Shown: piece after piece, positions 47,274 through 59,303 of the stretch
How the letters are laid out: every line of letters starts with the position of its first letter
Position numbering within the stretch: the first letter of the stretch is position 1
DNA from: Phoma sp. XZ068
Taxonomy: Eukaryota > Ascomycota > Dothideomycetes > Pleosporales > Didymellaceae
Direction of reading: 5' to 3'
Assembly: GCA_004835665.1 (NCBI GenBank)
Contig: RBKR01000003.1
Location: 434,001 to 498,000, forward strand
Length of the DNA: 64,000 nt
Notes under the pieces: generated by a model
What the model saw: the letters and a program-made list of their open reading frames with translations, nothing else
What the model was told of the DNA's origin: nothing
Databases searched by the model: none
Program-made: the position numbers and the translations under genes

Positions 47274-48269
47274 TATGACAACGTGAGTGAGTGGTGTTGG
47301 CAGCAGCGGCGCTGGGCCTATCCCTGGCCTCATCCCGCCGTCAGCTTAACTGGCTTTCTTTGGTGAACGATGTGGACGGCCGGAAGGACAGTCAGTAGGA
47401 CAGTCAGATGTAAAAAAAACTCAACCTGACTCTATCCTTCACCTGGAGACCCAATCGTACTATTTCCGGGGAACACCAGACCGTCCATATTCCCTCTGAC
47501 CACCAGTCTCAGCGTCTCTCGGTTAGCAGCCCGATACCGGGAAGGAAACACCGAGGTCTGGCTCAGCTGCTCGAAGAGAGCTTTCTTGTTTCTGCAATAG
47601 ACTCAATAACAAGATGAAGAATTTGTTCTGTATCAAGGGACGGCAGGTGAGCCGATGCGTTCGGCGTGCACCATAGCCTGGAAATGAGATTATATTCCCA
47701 ACCCAACATCGCTTGGCACCACTACTCCGACTGTGCCTAGCTCGTCAAGCTATTCATGTTTATGTTTTATGTTGCTTTTCTGTGCAGATTGACTGTTCAT
47801 CCAGAATAACTCAAAGAGCAGTCCACTCGCGCATGCCCCACAACTCGCTTATTGCTTCGGCCGCTACGAAAGCACCCCTGAGTACTTCCCGCTTGACACG
47901 AGGCTGCACAGACTACGATGCGACCCTGCAACTATTACCGCGATCAGACCGGCGTAGGCCCTATCGAAAAAGTGCTCCAGACTTCCATGTGGCGCAACTA
48001 TCATCCAAATCTGGCGTAATATTCAGCTGCTTGGCGAAGAGCTAAACTACACATCTGATTGTGTGCAGATTAGAGACTGATTTTGTTGCTGGCTTCAATA
48101 TGGAAATGACAGTCCCATACTATATAGTCTTCGTCATGCCTTTTGCTGCTCGGTCGAGTCAGCTTGCAATCCTCTCTACGGCGGTCAGCCTACAACACAT
48201 TCTAGGGATCGATAAGGTCCTGTCCTCTCCTTTTCATCTTCGTCTGGTGGAAACCACCGTCCTCTCATT
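47274..48269. other. Intergenic, no supported gene
   Basis: About 1 kb of normal composition between the kinase and the PAN-repeat gene. Frames at 47713-48045 and 48061-48342 have no recognisable content. The A-tract near 47,412 may belong to the kinase 3' region. Confidence 0.4.
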
Positions 48270-50338
48270 ATGGCCCTCACAACGCTCCTTTTCCTTGCAC
48301 CCGGATTCTTCGCCTCCGGGTTGGCCAAGCCCATCACCGTAGAATCAACGGCCGCTGTTGAGTCTCCAACCTGCGAGGGCAAAAACGCCGGCTCCTCTTT
48401 CAGCTTCACAACCTCTTCAGGTTCGTACGATATTCTGTGTGGCACCGATTATTGGGGTGGCGACCTGTCCGCCCAGACTACAGATACTTTTGAGGCTTGC
48501 CTGAAAGCATGCGATGCAACAACTGGATGCATTTCAGTCTCATATGCAGGCAATACCTGCTACCTCAAACAAACGTTGACTGATGCTGTCTCCTCATCCA
48601 ATATCTGGGCCGCTAAGAGGCACGGTGCTGCAAAGCCTGCTTCCAGCGTCAGCTGTGTCGCCAATGCAAGCCATGGAACTACAATCCAATCTACTAAGAG
48701 CAAGTTCAACATCATCTGTGGAAAGGACTATTCTGGCGGAGACCTGGCATTCACTTCCACATCCACATTCGAAGCCTGCATTGACGCCTGCGATGCAAAC
48801 ACCGAATGCGTCGATGTTTCGTAAGTACAATAACTGAAGACTATCGGCACGATACTAACCCACATGGTTAGCTACGTCAACGGCGCTTGCTATCTCAAGA
48901 ACGTCGCAACAACAGCAGTAGATGCCGGCCATGTATGGACTGCTCTTCGCGTTGGAGCTTCGCCCAAGCCCGAGCCCAATAGCCTCTCTTGCGTGGACAA
49001 TAAGAGCAATGGGAAGTCATACATTGCACAATCTGGTGGAGTGTATGGTATTGAATGCGGAGTGGATTACTTCGGCGGAGATCTGAAGACGTTGGACACT
49101 GCCACATTCGAAGGTTGCATGGATGCTTGTGATGCGACAGCTGGCTGCATCGATGTGTCCTGGGTTTGGGGTACTTGCTACCTCAAGAACACTGTCGGCA
49201 CTGGCTCTTCTGTTGCGCACGTGTGGACTGGTCGGCAATCGAAAACGCCTGAACAAGCTGCCATCCAGGATCTCCAGTCAAATGGCGGCGCCTTCTGTAC
49301 ATCTTTCATCGGCTATCAACCGCCTGTCACTGTCCAGCAAGCTGTGACTACGCCGACAGCCAGCACCACTACAGTGTTCACTACAGTCACCACCACCACA
49401 ACCGCCTTTTCAACTGCCACTGCCACCACCACTACCATCAGGACGATCACACCTGTCGTACAACGCCGTCAAGCGCTTGCCACGCCGTCGCTGATTGCAA
49501 AGTGGGATGCTGCTCGAATCTCCAGCGCCTGTTCCCAAGTCGCAACAGGCACATCAACCAGCACATCGGTTTCCACGGCGAGCGTCGCCGCCGTTACCCA
49601 ACTCGCAACAACCCAGTCTGTTGTTACAGTTACCAGGCCTACGACCGTTACCACAACAGTAACGAGTACAACATCCTTGAAGTAAGTTGGCCCTTATGGG
49701 AGTATCGTCATCATCGATCTGTAGCTAACTATTGCAGTCCGGCACCGACGATCGGACCGATTGATTTTGAAAGCGGCAGATTGAACGACTACTTTCAAAA
49801 CGTGTTGGACCCAGGCTATTCTCCGCTTGGCATTTCCATTGCGAACGATGGCCACAGCCGTGCCGGCGTCACCTCGACACGATCGCTGAAGATCTCGCAC
49901 ACGAACGTCAACGCCAACCCAGACCTGATGTGGCTCTCCGGGGCTTCTATTCCCAAGTCTACCGTCCCTGCGGCGGCGATTGGTAAATGGTACAGAGTCG
50001 AATTTAGCTTCAAGTATGACTATGACAGCGGCACGAGCAGCTCCAACTGTCAGACTATTGTCAGAGTTGGGAAATACACAAATGTCGCCAACATTGTGGC
50101 GTCCAGTCAAGTGCCACAGGGCACAAACCAACGGAGCTATGCCAGCTCCAAACGTTGCGACCTAACACAGTATGTCGACCCTTACCCGCTACAGAAACCC
50201 AATGTGTGGCAGAGATATACTGGGTACACAAAGGTTCAGTATGCGGGTGAGTTGTGGGTCACAGCCGTTTGTTGGGGAAGCAATCCCAGTCAGAATATGT
50301 GGCTCGATGATATTACACTCACCGAAGAGACTTGTTAG
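48270..50338 (+). CDS. Secreted protein with three PAN/apple-like repeats and a C-terminal carbohydrate-binding-like module
   Basis: Exons 48270-48820, 48872-49681 and 49738-50338 (introns of 51 and 56 nt, both with CTAAC branch sites) encode 653 aa. A signal peptide (MALTTLLFLAPGFFASGLAK) is followed by three related modules of about 85 residues. Each has the pattern CG-DY-GGDL then FE-C-DACDA-TxC-xVS and CYLK, a PAN/apple-type disulfide layout used for protein or sugar binding. A Thr/Ser/Val-rich, probably O-glycosylated linker contains a dibasic site (VVQRRQA). The last roughly 200 residues (from GPIDFESGRLNDYFQ to MWLDDITLTEE) look like a beta-sandwich sugar-binding domain. The first intron splits repeat 2. 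Role at the cell surface or in adhesion is inferred. Confidence 0.88.
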
Positions 50339-50479
50339 GTAGAAGCTCTGTAGGTGATAGGAATTAATAGTAATGATAATACCTACATAAACAAAAGAAT
50401 TTTTGTCAAACACCAAAAAATACCTTACTGTTTAATGTCACCAAGACAGATTTTGTTGACGGAAGAAGGCACAGCATCC

Positions 50480-53400
50480 TCACTGCCAGCCGCTCCTCTC
50501 ATACATGACTCTCTCTCTCCTCGCTCCTCTCTCCTCGTACCCAGGCGGTTTGCTCGCACTCCTCTCCCTCCCTTCGCCCACTAGAACCTCACTTCCATAC
50601 CCTGGCGGCCTACTCCCACTCCTCTCCCTAGTACCAGCTCCATACCCAGGAGGCGATGGGAACCCCATCTCCGCTGCACTGAACGGGTAGCCTCCTAGAT
50701 CCGTACTGACTCCGCTCAACACCGGACTTCTGAGCGGACTTCTCGGCGGCGGGAGTGGTCGGTTGGCATACATCTCTCCCGATCCTGGTGACAACGGCGG
50801 TAGAGGGCGGTTCGCATACTCGCTTTCAATCCGTCTGTATGTTCCATCGGTGCGCAGGTGTCTGTAGTCGACTCCAACATCATTAATGCGAGGGGATTTG
50901 AATTCGCCCGCCATGACCTTTTCGTTTTCGCGGCGGCGCTCGTACTCCTGGCGTAACATGCGTGAGGCGTTGTGTGACATGGAGAGAGAGTCAATTTTCT
51001 CGCTGATGCGGGCAATATCGTTTTGCATGAGGGTTGCGCCTTCAAAGTCAAGCGGTGCTGGTGGGAGTGGGCGCTGAGGCGGGGGTGTTGTGTTGGACGT
51101 GTACTCTACGTCGCGTGTCTGTGTGTTGGAGCGTGAGCGCTCTTGTGAAGCGATGTGCTTGTTTGGAGAGGTCGTCGCTTCGAGTTCGACAGGCGCATTG
51201 CGGATTGGTGTCGGGTCCCAAGTGCGTTGCCAGCACCAGGACCGCTGTTGAGTGGCTTCGAGAAAGTCTGCTTCTCCATGTGTTACCCACTCTGGGCAGC
51301 GTTTCAGGTCGGTGCAGAGGAAGTAGCGCACGCCATCCGTGTGCTTAAGGCCTTGAACATCGACGGAAAGCGTGGAGAGGATTTGTAGGATGCCATACAG
51401 AAGAACCCACCGGCCGAGACGGGCCTCGCGTGGTGTGGTGTTTTTGAGGTCGGTTGTGAGCTCGAATTGTTCAAACTTATCGATGAGGGTTGATCCTGAA
51501 GTTTTTTAGCCATTGACTATCAATCGGAGTCTTGTTCCTACCATTGAAATTGACGTCTAGCTTCTCGATGTTTGTAGCATCGCTAAACACAATAGAAAGT
51601 TGGAGATGCGCTTTGGCGTCTTTGGTGACATCTTTTGTTTTGTCCTTCTTCAGAGACGAGAAGAAGCTCTTTTTCTCTTTCTCCTTTGCAGACTTTGAGA
51701 CGACTTCTTGTGGTAGCAACGGGTACGGATGTGGGATGTGTGCATATCCAGCTTTTGCATCAAACATAACAAGCATGTCTGTGATGCCAAGCTCCGGCAA
51801 GTCGGCGTCGAACTCATCGGTTTTGCGATGTTGCATTTCCCACTTTCTGCTTGCCCGCTCTTCTCGTGGATTCCAGTACACTTCACGATTCACGAGATAG
51901 TCGTATAGAGATCCGAAGTCATTTTGCATAGCAAGGACAGTTTTGCGGTTGAGCCAGGTACCATGGGATGGTGGCGGCCAAGTTCCATATATGCGCCCAT
52001 AGTGGTTAATCAGGAACTGTCGGAAAGCTTGGTAACTTTGGTGCACGGGGCCATTCATAAGCTTCGGGCTGTCTTTCCATAGATCGGCAAAGTCGAAACC
52101 GGCCAGCTTCTCCTCTGCTTCCATCACACGAAGCTGCAATGTCTTCGCAGCGATGCCTAGGTTACGTCTTGTAACTATCGATACGCGTTTGAATTCGGAG
52201 GTGTCTTCGACCTGTGGTATTATAGCGCCTGCAAGATGAGTGAAGCATTCCAGATACCCTCGCCGCCATCTCACGCTATCCTTTTCAGCCCATGCAAGAA
52301 GTGCTAATGCATGTCTGATGTCATTGCGGACGTCGTCGAATCCATGCTGGCCCAGATAATTTGTGATCATCTGCACACTGCGTTCTGCGGGTGTTCCGGA
52401 CCGACTGTCAATATCGAGGTCGTACATAACTTGTATCTGCGTTTGAAGCGTGCTGAGCATATCGAACAAGTCTGCACCTACAATAGGCTTGCCGTGTAGG
52501 ATTGCAAGGAAGTTTCGAACCGCAACATGATGTAGTCGTTGTGCTTGCAAGGTCTTGAGCTCCGTAGGGGCTGTGAACCAAATCTCGTGTGTAGGATTGC
52601 TATTGTTGTTTTCTCGGAGAGGTGTTGATGCTGGTGAGTGTTCCCTGTCGATTGCTTGATTCTGAGCAAACCGAGATGTGTTTCTGGAAGGCGCTCTTGA
52701 CGACAATCTATCAATGTTCAGCGGTGGTGGAGACATCCCACCGATCGCAGTAGGCCCAAGCATCCTTCTGTCGGTCGCATACTGTTGAGACAGCGCTATG
52801 GCATCGTCTGTAGCTGACAATGACCAGTCATTTTCATCTTCGTCAAGACGGCCCATCAGGAGCGCGTTCGTCAGCCAACTTGACCCTGAGCTCTGGAGTA
52901 CATCCAGTTCTGCGCGTATAGACGGTACGGGGTAGTTTTTGTCCAACTGCTCCTCTTTGAAATAGATCAATACGCTACCATTGTGCATATCCTCGTCCTG
53001 CAGAGGGTCAGATTACGCCTCAAACGGTGACACTGTTTTGACTCACGAAGGAAAAGCCGCCATAAGGACGCATCTCCTCTTTGCTACCTTCCCATATCTT
53101 GAAGTCCAGCCAGGTATTTTTGTGGCTTTGAGGACGTGGAGCGGGTGACTCGGTTCGAAACGGTGGAGGCGCAGACGACGATGTGACAGTTGTTTTGATC
53201 GGAACTCCTCCGCCTCGCCCGCGGGGTGCCTTTGTTTCCTTTCCCTTTGCCTGGAACTTTGTCTTCTCTTTGCCTTTGGCTGAGTGGTCAGAGACTGAAG
53301 CTGTGCCGCTTGCAGAGCCTTTGAGCGGTCTGCCGTGGCTAGATGATTCGTTTGAGTAGACAGTATTCAGACGTGGTCGGTTACCGCTGCCGTTTGTCCC

Positions 53401-53613
53401 ACTACTGTGTGAGGTTCCATGACTTAGGTTGCTGGAGACTGTAATAGATCGGGATAGTCCAGTGTTCCTCGATCCGTTGCTACTCGGTGTAGCTCGCCAG
53501 TCGGCGAAGGCATCATATATCTCTGGAGCCTTGCCCTGTATAGCAGATTTCTTTTCTTTCTTCTGTATATCTTTTTGTTGGACCTTTCGACTCCGAGCTC
53601 CTCTTGCCGACAT
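50480..53613 (-). CDS. Large fungal protein of unknown function (DUF8004-like)
   Basis: Exons 53613-53047, 52997-51542 and 51495-50480 (introns of 49 and 46 nt) give 1012 aa. The join at intron 1 (GGFSF to DEDMHNGSVLIYF) restores a strand-rich domain beginning WLDFKIWEGSKEEMRPYGG. Residues 1-150 are a basic, Ser-rich disordered tail. Residues about 155-740 are the conserved globular part, with WRRGYLECFTHLAGAIIP, LWKDSPKLMNGPVHQSYQAF and RLGRWVLLYGILQIL. The C-terminus is disordered with Pro-rich, PPGYG and RPLPP motifs that could bind SH3 or WW domains. I recall this architecture as the Ascomycota family DUF8004, but the name is from memory. No signal peptide or TM segment. Confidence 0.88.
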
Positions 53614-55282
53614 TTTTGTACCCCAAGACTAGCGTATGCAAATGCGCGAGCGGGAAAAGGAAAGGCCACGCCTCGTACGCGTCAATCCTGGCGATTACAA
53701 TTGTGTATGTAGTGTTGATCAGAATGAGATGGTTGATGCGTATAACGCGAAAGTCAAGGCGATGAGCACAATATTGCAGGGTATCGCTCGACGGCTTGGA
53801 TTGTTGTATTTTGACCCTAATGTATATCATGCAATCGGAACTGCGGCAAAAGGAAGTTTGGGCAAGTGAGTGGACGGATGCATTTGAGAAGGGAGAGACT
53901 GAATCGGAGGGGTGGAGAAAGAAAGACGAAAGTATACACATGCAGTAAGCGAAACCCAAGGGGTGGATAAAGGCAAAGCGCCTTATACTACACGGCTATA
54001 GAATTTCGAGTCCATATATGTTCTCGTTCTCGAAGACCCTTGTCCGGATGTCCCGCCCGTTAGGTTGTGTGGAGATCAAAACGTCCCAATCCGGCTGTGG
54101 TGGACCGTGGCTGCGGTGTTGCACTGATAAGCACCCATGCTCGTCCCACCGCATTCTTACCATTTCTTTTCTTTTGGCCAGGGCAGCAGCAGATCTACTT
54201 CCACAGGTAGATCATGTTCATCGGCAACACCAATGCAGTGGAATAGTGAGGCGGTGAGCGCCAGGTTTGAGAAGTCGGAGAGCAAGGTGCCTCGAGGAGG
54301 ATGGCGGAGAAGTCCAAGCGGTGATAAGGGATGGCCGCATTGTGTGGTTCTGGGCGTCAGCAATCCCATCACCCTGCAGCACGAGATGACTTGTTCGATT
54401 CATTGACGGAAGGCCTCCGATACAGCTCGTGCGTTTGCGGCACGGATTCTACAGCTCCCAGAACCAACGGCTTGCGGTCTTCGTCGCAAGGGTACTCAGG
54501 CACTTTCCCTTCCGAGACTGGAGCCAACGGTGTCGGCGAGCCAATGCTCATTGGCTGTACCGAGGGCGCGGGGCTCCTCCGACCAGCTAGCCATGAAGCT
54601 GTCAGATCGTGTCACCCTGATACGTGTCGCAACATGAAGGAGAAGTTGGGTTGAGGTTTGTTGTTGTTGGCAAGACAAAGAACTTTATTAACGGTCCGGC
54701 TCGACCAAGGCAGCTTCAGCAACAAGGATCTCTTGGTAGAGGTATCCATGGCGACAAAGCCTGTCCCGAAATTGAACGGCGCAAGTTTCGCCCAGTGTCG
54801 CAACTACTGGAAGTGAGAACCTCCTAGCCCTGGCCGTCGATTCGTAGACTGACGATGCGAAAAACTGGTGTAGAACCTGGGGGCTGGGGTGTGGCTGCTG
54901 GAAGGCTAACACCAACCTCCCCCCAATTCGCTGACCGACAAGTAAAAGGCCCCGGCCACCCGACCCCATACGTCACGTCACTCTGCCTCCCATTACGAGC
55001 TGTTCCTGCACTGCTGCGTTGTTACTCGCGACTGCAAGCTTTTAAACAAGCTGCATCCTGGTCCCTGCCTTAAAAACTTGCATTGTCCCACGTACTTCTG
55101 CGCGCAGCCGTCTTCTGCCTTCTCTTGAAGTGTCGCACTTCCTCTTGGAGCTTCGCCGCTGCTTCGCGCCATACATAGTATTACAGCGACCATCGGTGGT
55201 TGAGAACAAACACTACAACAATAGCATTGTTCTACCCGACGCCATTTCGACCAGCAGCAACGAATAGCGACAAACTGCCAAA
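53614..55282. other. Long intergenic region between divergent genes, no supported gene
   Basis: About 1.67 kb separates the DUF8004-like and MARVEL-like start codons. Short frames on both strands (for example 54331-54654) carry no recognisable domain. The last roughly 300 bp before 55283 are pyrimidine-rich and read as a promoter and leader. Confidence 0.45.
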
Positions 55283-55944
55283 ATGTCAATCTCTGGGCTT
55301 TCTTTCGTTTTCTGGCGCATCTTCCAAATCGTCACGCTGATTCCGACGCTGGGCATGCTCGCCTGGTTCGTCTCATGGTACGATGACCGCAACCTGCTTA
55401 CCCCACGATCGATCCTGGTGCTCTTCGTAGTCTCGGTGCTAGGAGCAGCGTGGGCGATGGGGACGTTGTTTTTGTACTCTCGCGCACGTCACTCCGCCAA
55501 ATTTGTGGCATTCGTCGACCTTCTCTTTGTGGGCGCATTTATCGGCGGTGTCTACGTCCTGCGAGGCATCACCAATGCGGACTGCTCCAACTGGTCTTCG
55601 AATGGTTCTTACAGCGCTGATCTGGGGCTTTTCAACATTTCTGGCAACCGCTACAGCCTGAACATCGACAAACAATGCGCCATGCTCAAGGCGTCTTTTG
55701 CGTTCGGCATCATGTAAGCCTACCATGTCCTTTTCATGGTACACTTCTCTAACTTCAACCCAGGAACTGCATTTTCTTCTTCATCACCTGTTTGTTGGCG
55801 CTCCTTGTCGCTCGTCATCACCGCGATAGCCGTGACCGCGTGGTCGTTAAGCGCGAAGTCCACCGCTCCCGTCACGGCCACCACTCTCGCAGCCCGCGCA
55901 CCTCGCACTCGCGCCACAGCCACAGCCGTCGCAGCTACGTCTAA
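55283..55944 (+). CDS. Four-TM MARVEL-like membrane protein
   Basis: Exons 55283-55713 and 55764-55944 (50-nt intron, CTAAC branch, CCAG) encode 203 aa. Four hydrophobic segments are visible: about residues 5-30, 42-66, 73-96 and 137-161, the last spanning the splice junction. The loop between TM3 and TM4 contains CSNW and a second Cys, a typical extracellular loop of fungal MARVEL-domain proteins that organise membrane microdomains or traffic. The cytosolic tail after TM4 is unusual: strongly basic and His/Ser/Arg-rich (HRSRHGHHSRSPRTSHSRHS). The stop is the TAA at 55942-55944. Confidence 0.85.
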
Positions 55945-56510
55945 AAACGTCAGCGGCGGTTGTGCACGTTTGAAAATGACTACGGCTGCTCTTTCGGGCA
56001 GAACATGTGTATAAGATGATGATTTTCCTTGGACATACTTCCGCTTCGATGCGATACGTGGTGGGACAGATTGGAACACATGGATTATGATTATACATGG
56101 ATATGCAAGATGTTATGGGAAGGAGCGCTACGATTGTATACGACAGATCAGATACCACATACCCCAGCTTCACGATTTTTCGTAGATGGCTTAATGAATC
56201 ATCTAAATGACTACATCTCGGCTCATGTTTTCACAAGGCGCGTTATGCTGGACGTGTCACCTGCGACTTTTTGGAGTGGTATATGATCTGACAATAGTTC
56301 TAATCAATATGGGCACAGGACCTACATACGTTTATATGCTGTCTGGCTGTGAGGCTAGTGTCTTCTGCACTTCTGTAGTGCTTGGAAGCCCAAGGCACAC
56401 CACTTGACCGAGCTGCCCTCCGCAATAGCTCTTAAGCATTGTGAACGACGTCGCGAACTCCCTTGGAGTGCCCTAAGCGTATCCCTTTTGGAAACGCTAC
56501 CATGGGTTAT
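55945..56510. other. Convergent intergenic region
   Basis: 3' sides of the MARVEL-like gene (+) and the kinase gene (-). No supported gene; polyadenylation signals are not resolved. Confidence 0.4.
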
Positions 56511-58763
56511 TCAGGTGTCCTTACGCTCCTCATAATACACACTTCTCCTTGGAAAATTCTGTCTCTTTTTAGGAGTTTTCGGCCTCGCGATCTGTTTAGA
56601 TAGGTCTGGCTCAACCAAAGCTGGTGATTGATCAAGCCACCCTTGGTCCTGATGAGATTGGTCGTCCGAATTGCCCACAGTTGATGCCATGGGAACGACC
56701 TGTACTCCACCAACAACTACAGGCTGACCTTCACGCAAATAGAAGATGCGTTCACGTTCTTCTTGCTCTCTTCTGCCCAGCTCTTCCCAGGCTCTTCGGG
56801 CTTCCTCTTTGGCGATCTGCAGTTCGCGAGCGAGGCCGGAATTGCTTCTCAAGGCATTTCTCAGGTTGCGAGCCGATGCTTCTTGTGAATTTCGTGTCCA
56901 ATTTAGCAATGGTAGGGACGCATTCTTGGTTCGATGCTCAGCCGCCTCAGCCTCATAGCTGGTTTCTAAGGTGTCAGGAGACTTGTGCTGTTAGCAAATG
57001 TTTATCTTGTGGGCAAGATCAAAGTACCTTGTCTGTTGAGTTTACGTCTTGCCCAAGGATATCCTTCAGATCGATGTCTTCATCCGGCTTTTCTCGCTCC
57101 GCAGACTTCAGTTTGTCAATTTGGCCTTGTGCATCCTTGAGATCTTGCTAGTATGACTTAGTAATCACTCTGTTCTATCTCGAATAAGGCGGGATCTTAC
57201 CCGTGTCCCCTTCAGCTCATATCCGAGAGTCCCTATCGTCCACTGCAAATGGATTTGCTTCGCAGCAGCCGTTTCACTGGCTGTTATGGCCGCCTTTAAG
57301 TCATCCTACTAGGTATTAGTGCGTAATTATCCATCGAGGGGTAAGACGGACCTCTGTACGCCTTTGCTTCGCTTTCATCTCTTTCAAATCTTGAAGTGAC
57401 TTTTCTAACTGCTGTTGTATGAGCTCCGCGTTACTCTCGCTCTCAACCTGAGAGGTTCGCAGCGCCTCCAATTCTGCGTTTAGATCGAGCATGCGCTTCT
57501 CGTGGTACGACTTAGTAACGTAGGACACCCTACAGCAATCACCGAAAAGAGGAAGTTCAGTGTCTTCTACCATTGCATCATATCCGCGAATCCGAAGAAG
57601 AAGCTCTTGAGCATTAGGTCGTCTCTGTGGATCCATCGAGAGCAATGACTGAGCCTCCCTAACGAGGTTCAGACTCCGCCGACTCATCTTCGGCTGCCAT
57701 GGGAGCCACCGGTCGAGCTTTTTTAGATTAGCATTATATGCTGGGTTGTTCTCGAAGCGATCTTTGGATCGACCATGTGGCAGTCGTTTTAGATTGCCTT
57801 CTTGATGAAAGACCAGTATCTCCAGCAGGACACATCCAAGTGAGAACATGTCTGCGGGACGACCGCTCTTTTTGTATGCAGCCACCTGCATGAAGCACGA
57901 ATGTTAGTAGACTTCCGTAACGCAGTCTTTATTTGCATACCTCAGGAGCGAGATATATTGGCGTACCACCGCGCGTCTCCGTAGCGCTTCGAGAGAGCCG
58001 AGAAAAGTCAATCGCGTTACCGAAATCGCTGATGTAGAGGTGACCTTTCGACAGCAGGATATTTGACGGTTTCAGATCTTTGTGACGCACGCTGTGGTCG
58101 TGCAAAAATGCAACGGCAGAAACCAGACAGCCGATCTGTGTGTAAACGGGTGCGGCCTTGAACTGTGGGTCAGAAGGATAATCGAGAAGTGCAAGACGGC
58201 GTGTCTGGCTGTCATCTGCTGTTCCGTTCCAGTGAGCCTCTGCATCCTCGAAGAAGGCTTGCAGGTCATAGACTGTGACTGGGTATAGTAGCATGCCTAA
58301 GGTCTTCTGATGGGTATAGGTGCCAATGAGCTGGACCATGTGCGCATGACTCAGCCGCTTCATGATTTCAATCTCTTTTCTGTCTTTCATGTCCACTTTC
58401 CGTTTGAGGTACATCTTTTTCAGTGCGAGCTTATGTCCTTTGAGGGACGTCTCATAGACTGATGCCATACCACCTGTGCCCAGCTGACGGCCTTGGTCGT
58501 TGTTAGCGAGCCACACCTGTAAGGTTGATACGGTGCTCACCTTCTTTCAGTGGTATGGTCTCCTCAGCACTGAAGTCGACATGAATGCCCCGGCCTGTTC
58601 CAGACCAATCTTGGGTCAAATCCTCGATGCTACCCTGTAAATGGATCTGGTTCGACCCACCTTGTTCAGCATCTTGACCAAGAGCAGGCTTATGCAACTC
58701 AGGGATGTCGTCGCTTATATCTTGTTTCAAAGCATCTCCACTGCTACCAGGTGGGAGGTCCAT
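56511..58763 (-). CDS. Serine/threonine protein kinase (non-RD, HKD) with C-terminal coiled-coil region
   Basis: Six exons: 58763-58541, 58491-57941, 57885-57352, 57305-57201, 57147-57028 and 56981-56511 (introns of 49, 55, 46, 53 and 46 nt), giving 667 aa. Intron 1 rejoins IPLKEG to RQLGTGG, making the glycine loop. The catalytic loop is HKDLKPSN (residues about 211-218), so the usual Arg before the Asp is Lys, marking a non-RD kinase. DFG is at about 230-232 and APE at 256-258, split from VAAYKKSGRPADMFSLG by intron 2. After the kinase domain, residues about 350-560 are charged, Gln/Glu/Lys-rich helices, probably coiled coil. The start is the first ATG in frame; open sequence continues about 40 codons upstream without an ATG. 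Substrate unknown. Confidence 0.85.
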
Positions 58764-59303
58764 CGTTCTTCCGACTGCGGCATACAAATCAATGCGTCCG
58801 ATTCGTGAGCCTTGTACCCATTGATTGTCATTCCGGGGGCGGGGCGGCCCGCAATCGTAGAGTGCTGAGCGCCGAAACCCACGCTCCCATTAAGTGCCTA
58901 GGAAAGGAATTTTGGTACCAGGGAAAGGGTGAGACTGGGATAATAACAGTCGCGCTGTCGCGAGACTGGCAGGCAGAAGACCAGGCGCGGAGGCTGTGTT
59001 GATTCAGCGGATATGTGCCAAGCTGGGGCGGACCGCAGCAAATGGCCTCTGAGCTAGCATTCGTTCCCGAAGCTATGAGGGCGTGAGGCAACGTCAGCAG
59101 GTGGATCAGGCTGAGTGGTTCCAGCTGCCAATCAAAGCTAGACGCGACACTGGACAGATGAGGCTTAGAACACCGCCTTCGCGTTTCGTTCTACTTATGA
59201 ATGGATGGAACCAGAAGCGATAATACTTTCAACCAGAGCATGTTGTTTCGTAGAGTTGAGAAGATCAAAATCGTAAGCGTAATTAATTAGATCAAAGTTC
59301 TAT
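58764..59303. other. Intergenic: kinase promoter and DENN gene 3' side
   Basis: Both genes are on the minus strand. No supported gene. The kinase frame stays open to a TAA near 58,895, so an upstream non-ATG or spliced start cannot be excluded. Confidence 0.4.

Noticed and set aside
45849..47333. 494-codon frame antisense to the Pho85-type kinase
   Set aside because: It is a composition shadow: the CG-rich codons of the kinase leave the opposite frame open. The kinase has all catalytic motifs and a proper intron; the antisense product is low-complexity.
37413..50338. A secondary-metabolite cluster (aminotransferase, ABC transporter, secreted protein)
   Set aside because: No backbone enzyme (PKS, NRPS or terpene synthase), tailoring oxidase or pathway regulator is present, and the ABC gene is Adp1-like, widely conserved in fungi.
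58517..58540. A 24-nt intron in the kinase gene (GTGAGC to TTACAG)
   Set aside because: Too short, and it would leave extra residues between KEG and the glycine loop. The 49-nt intron with CTAAC restores the expected joint.
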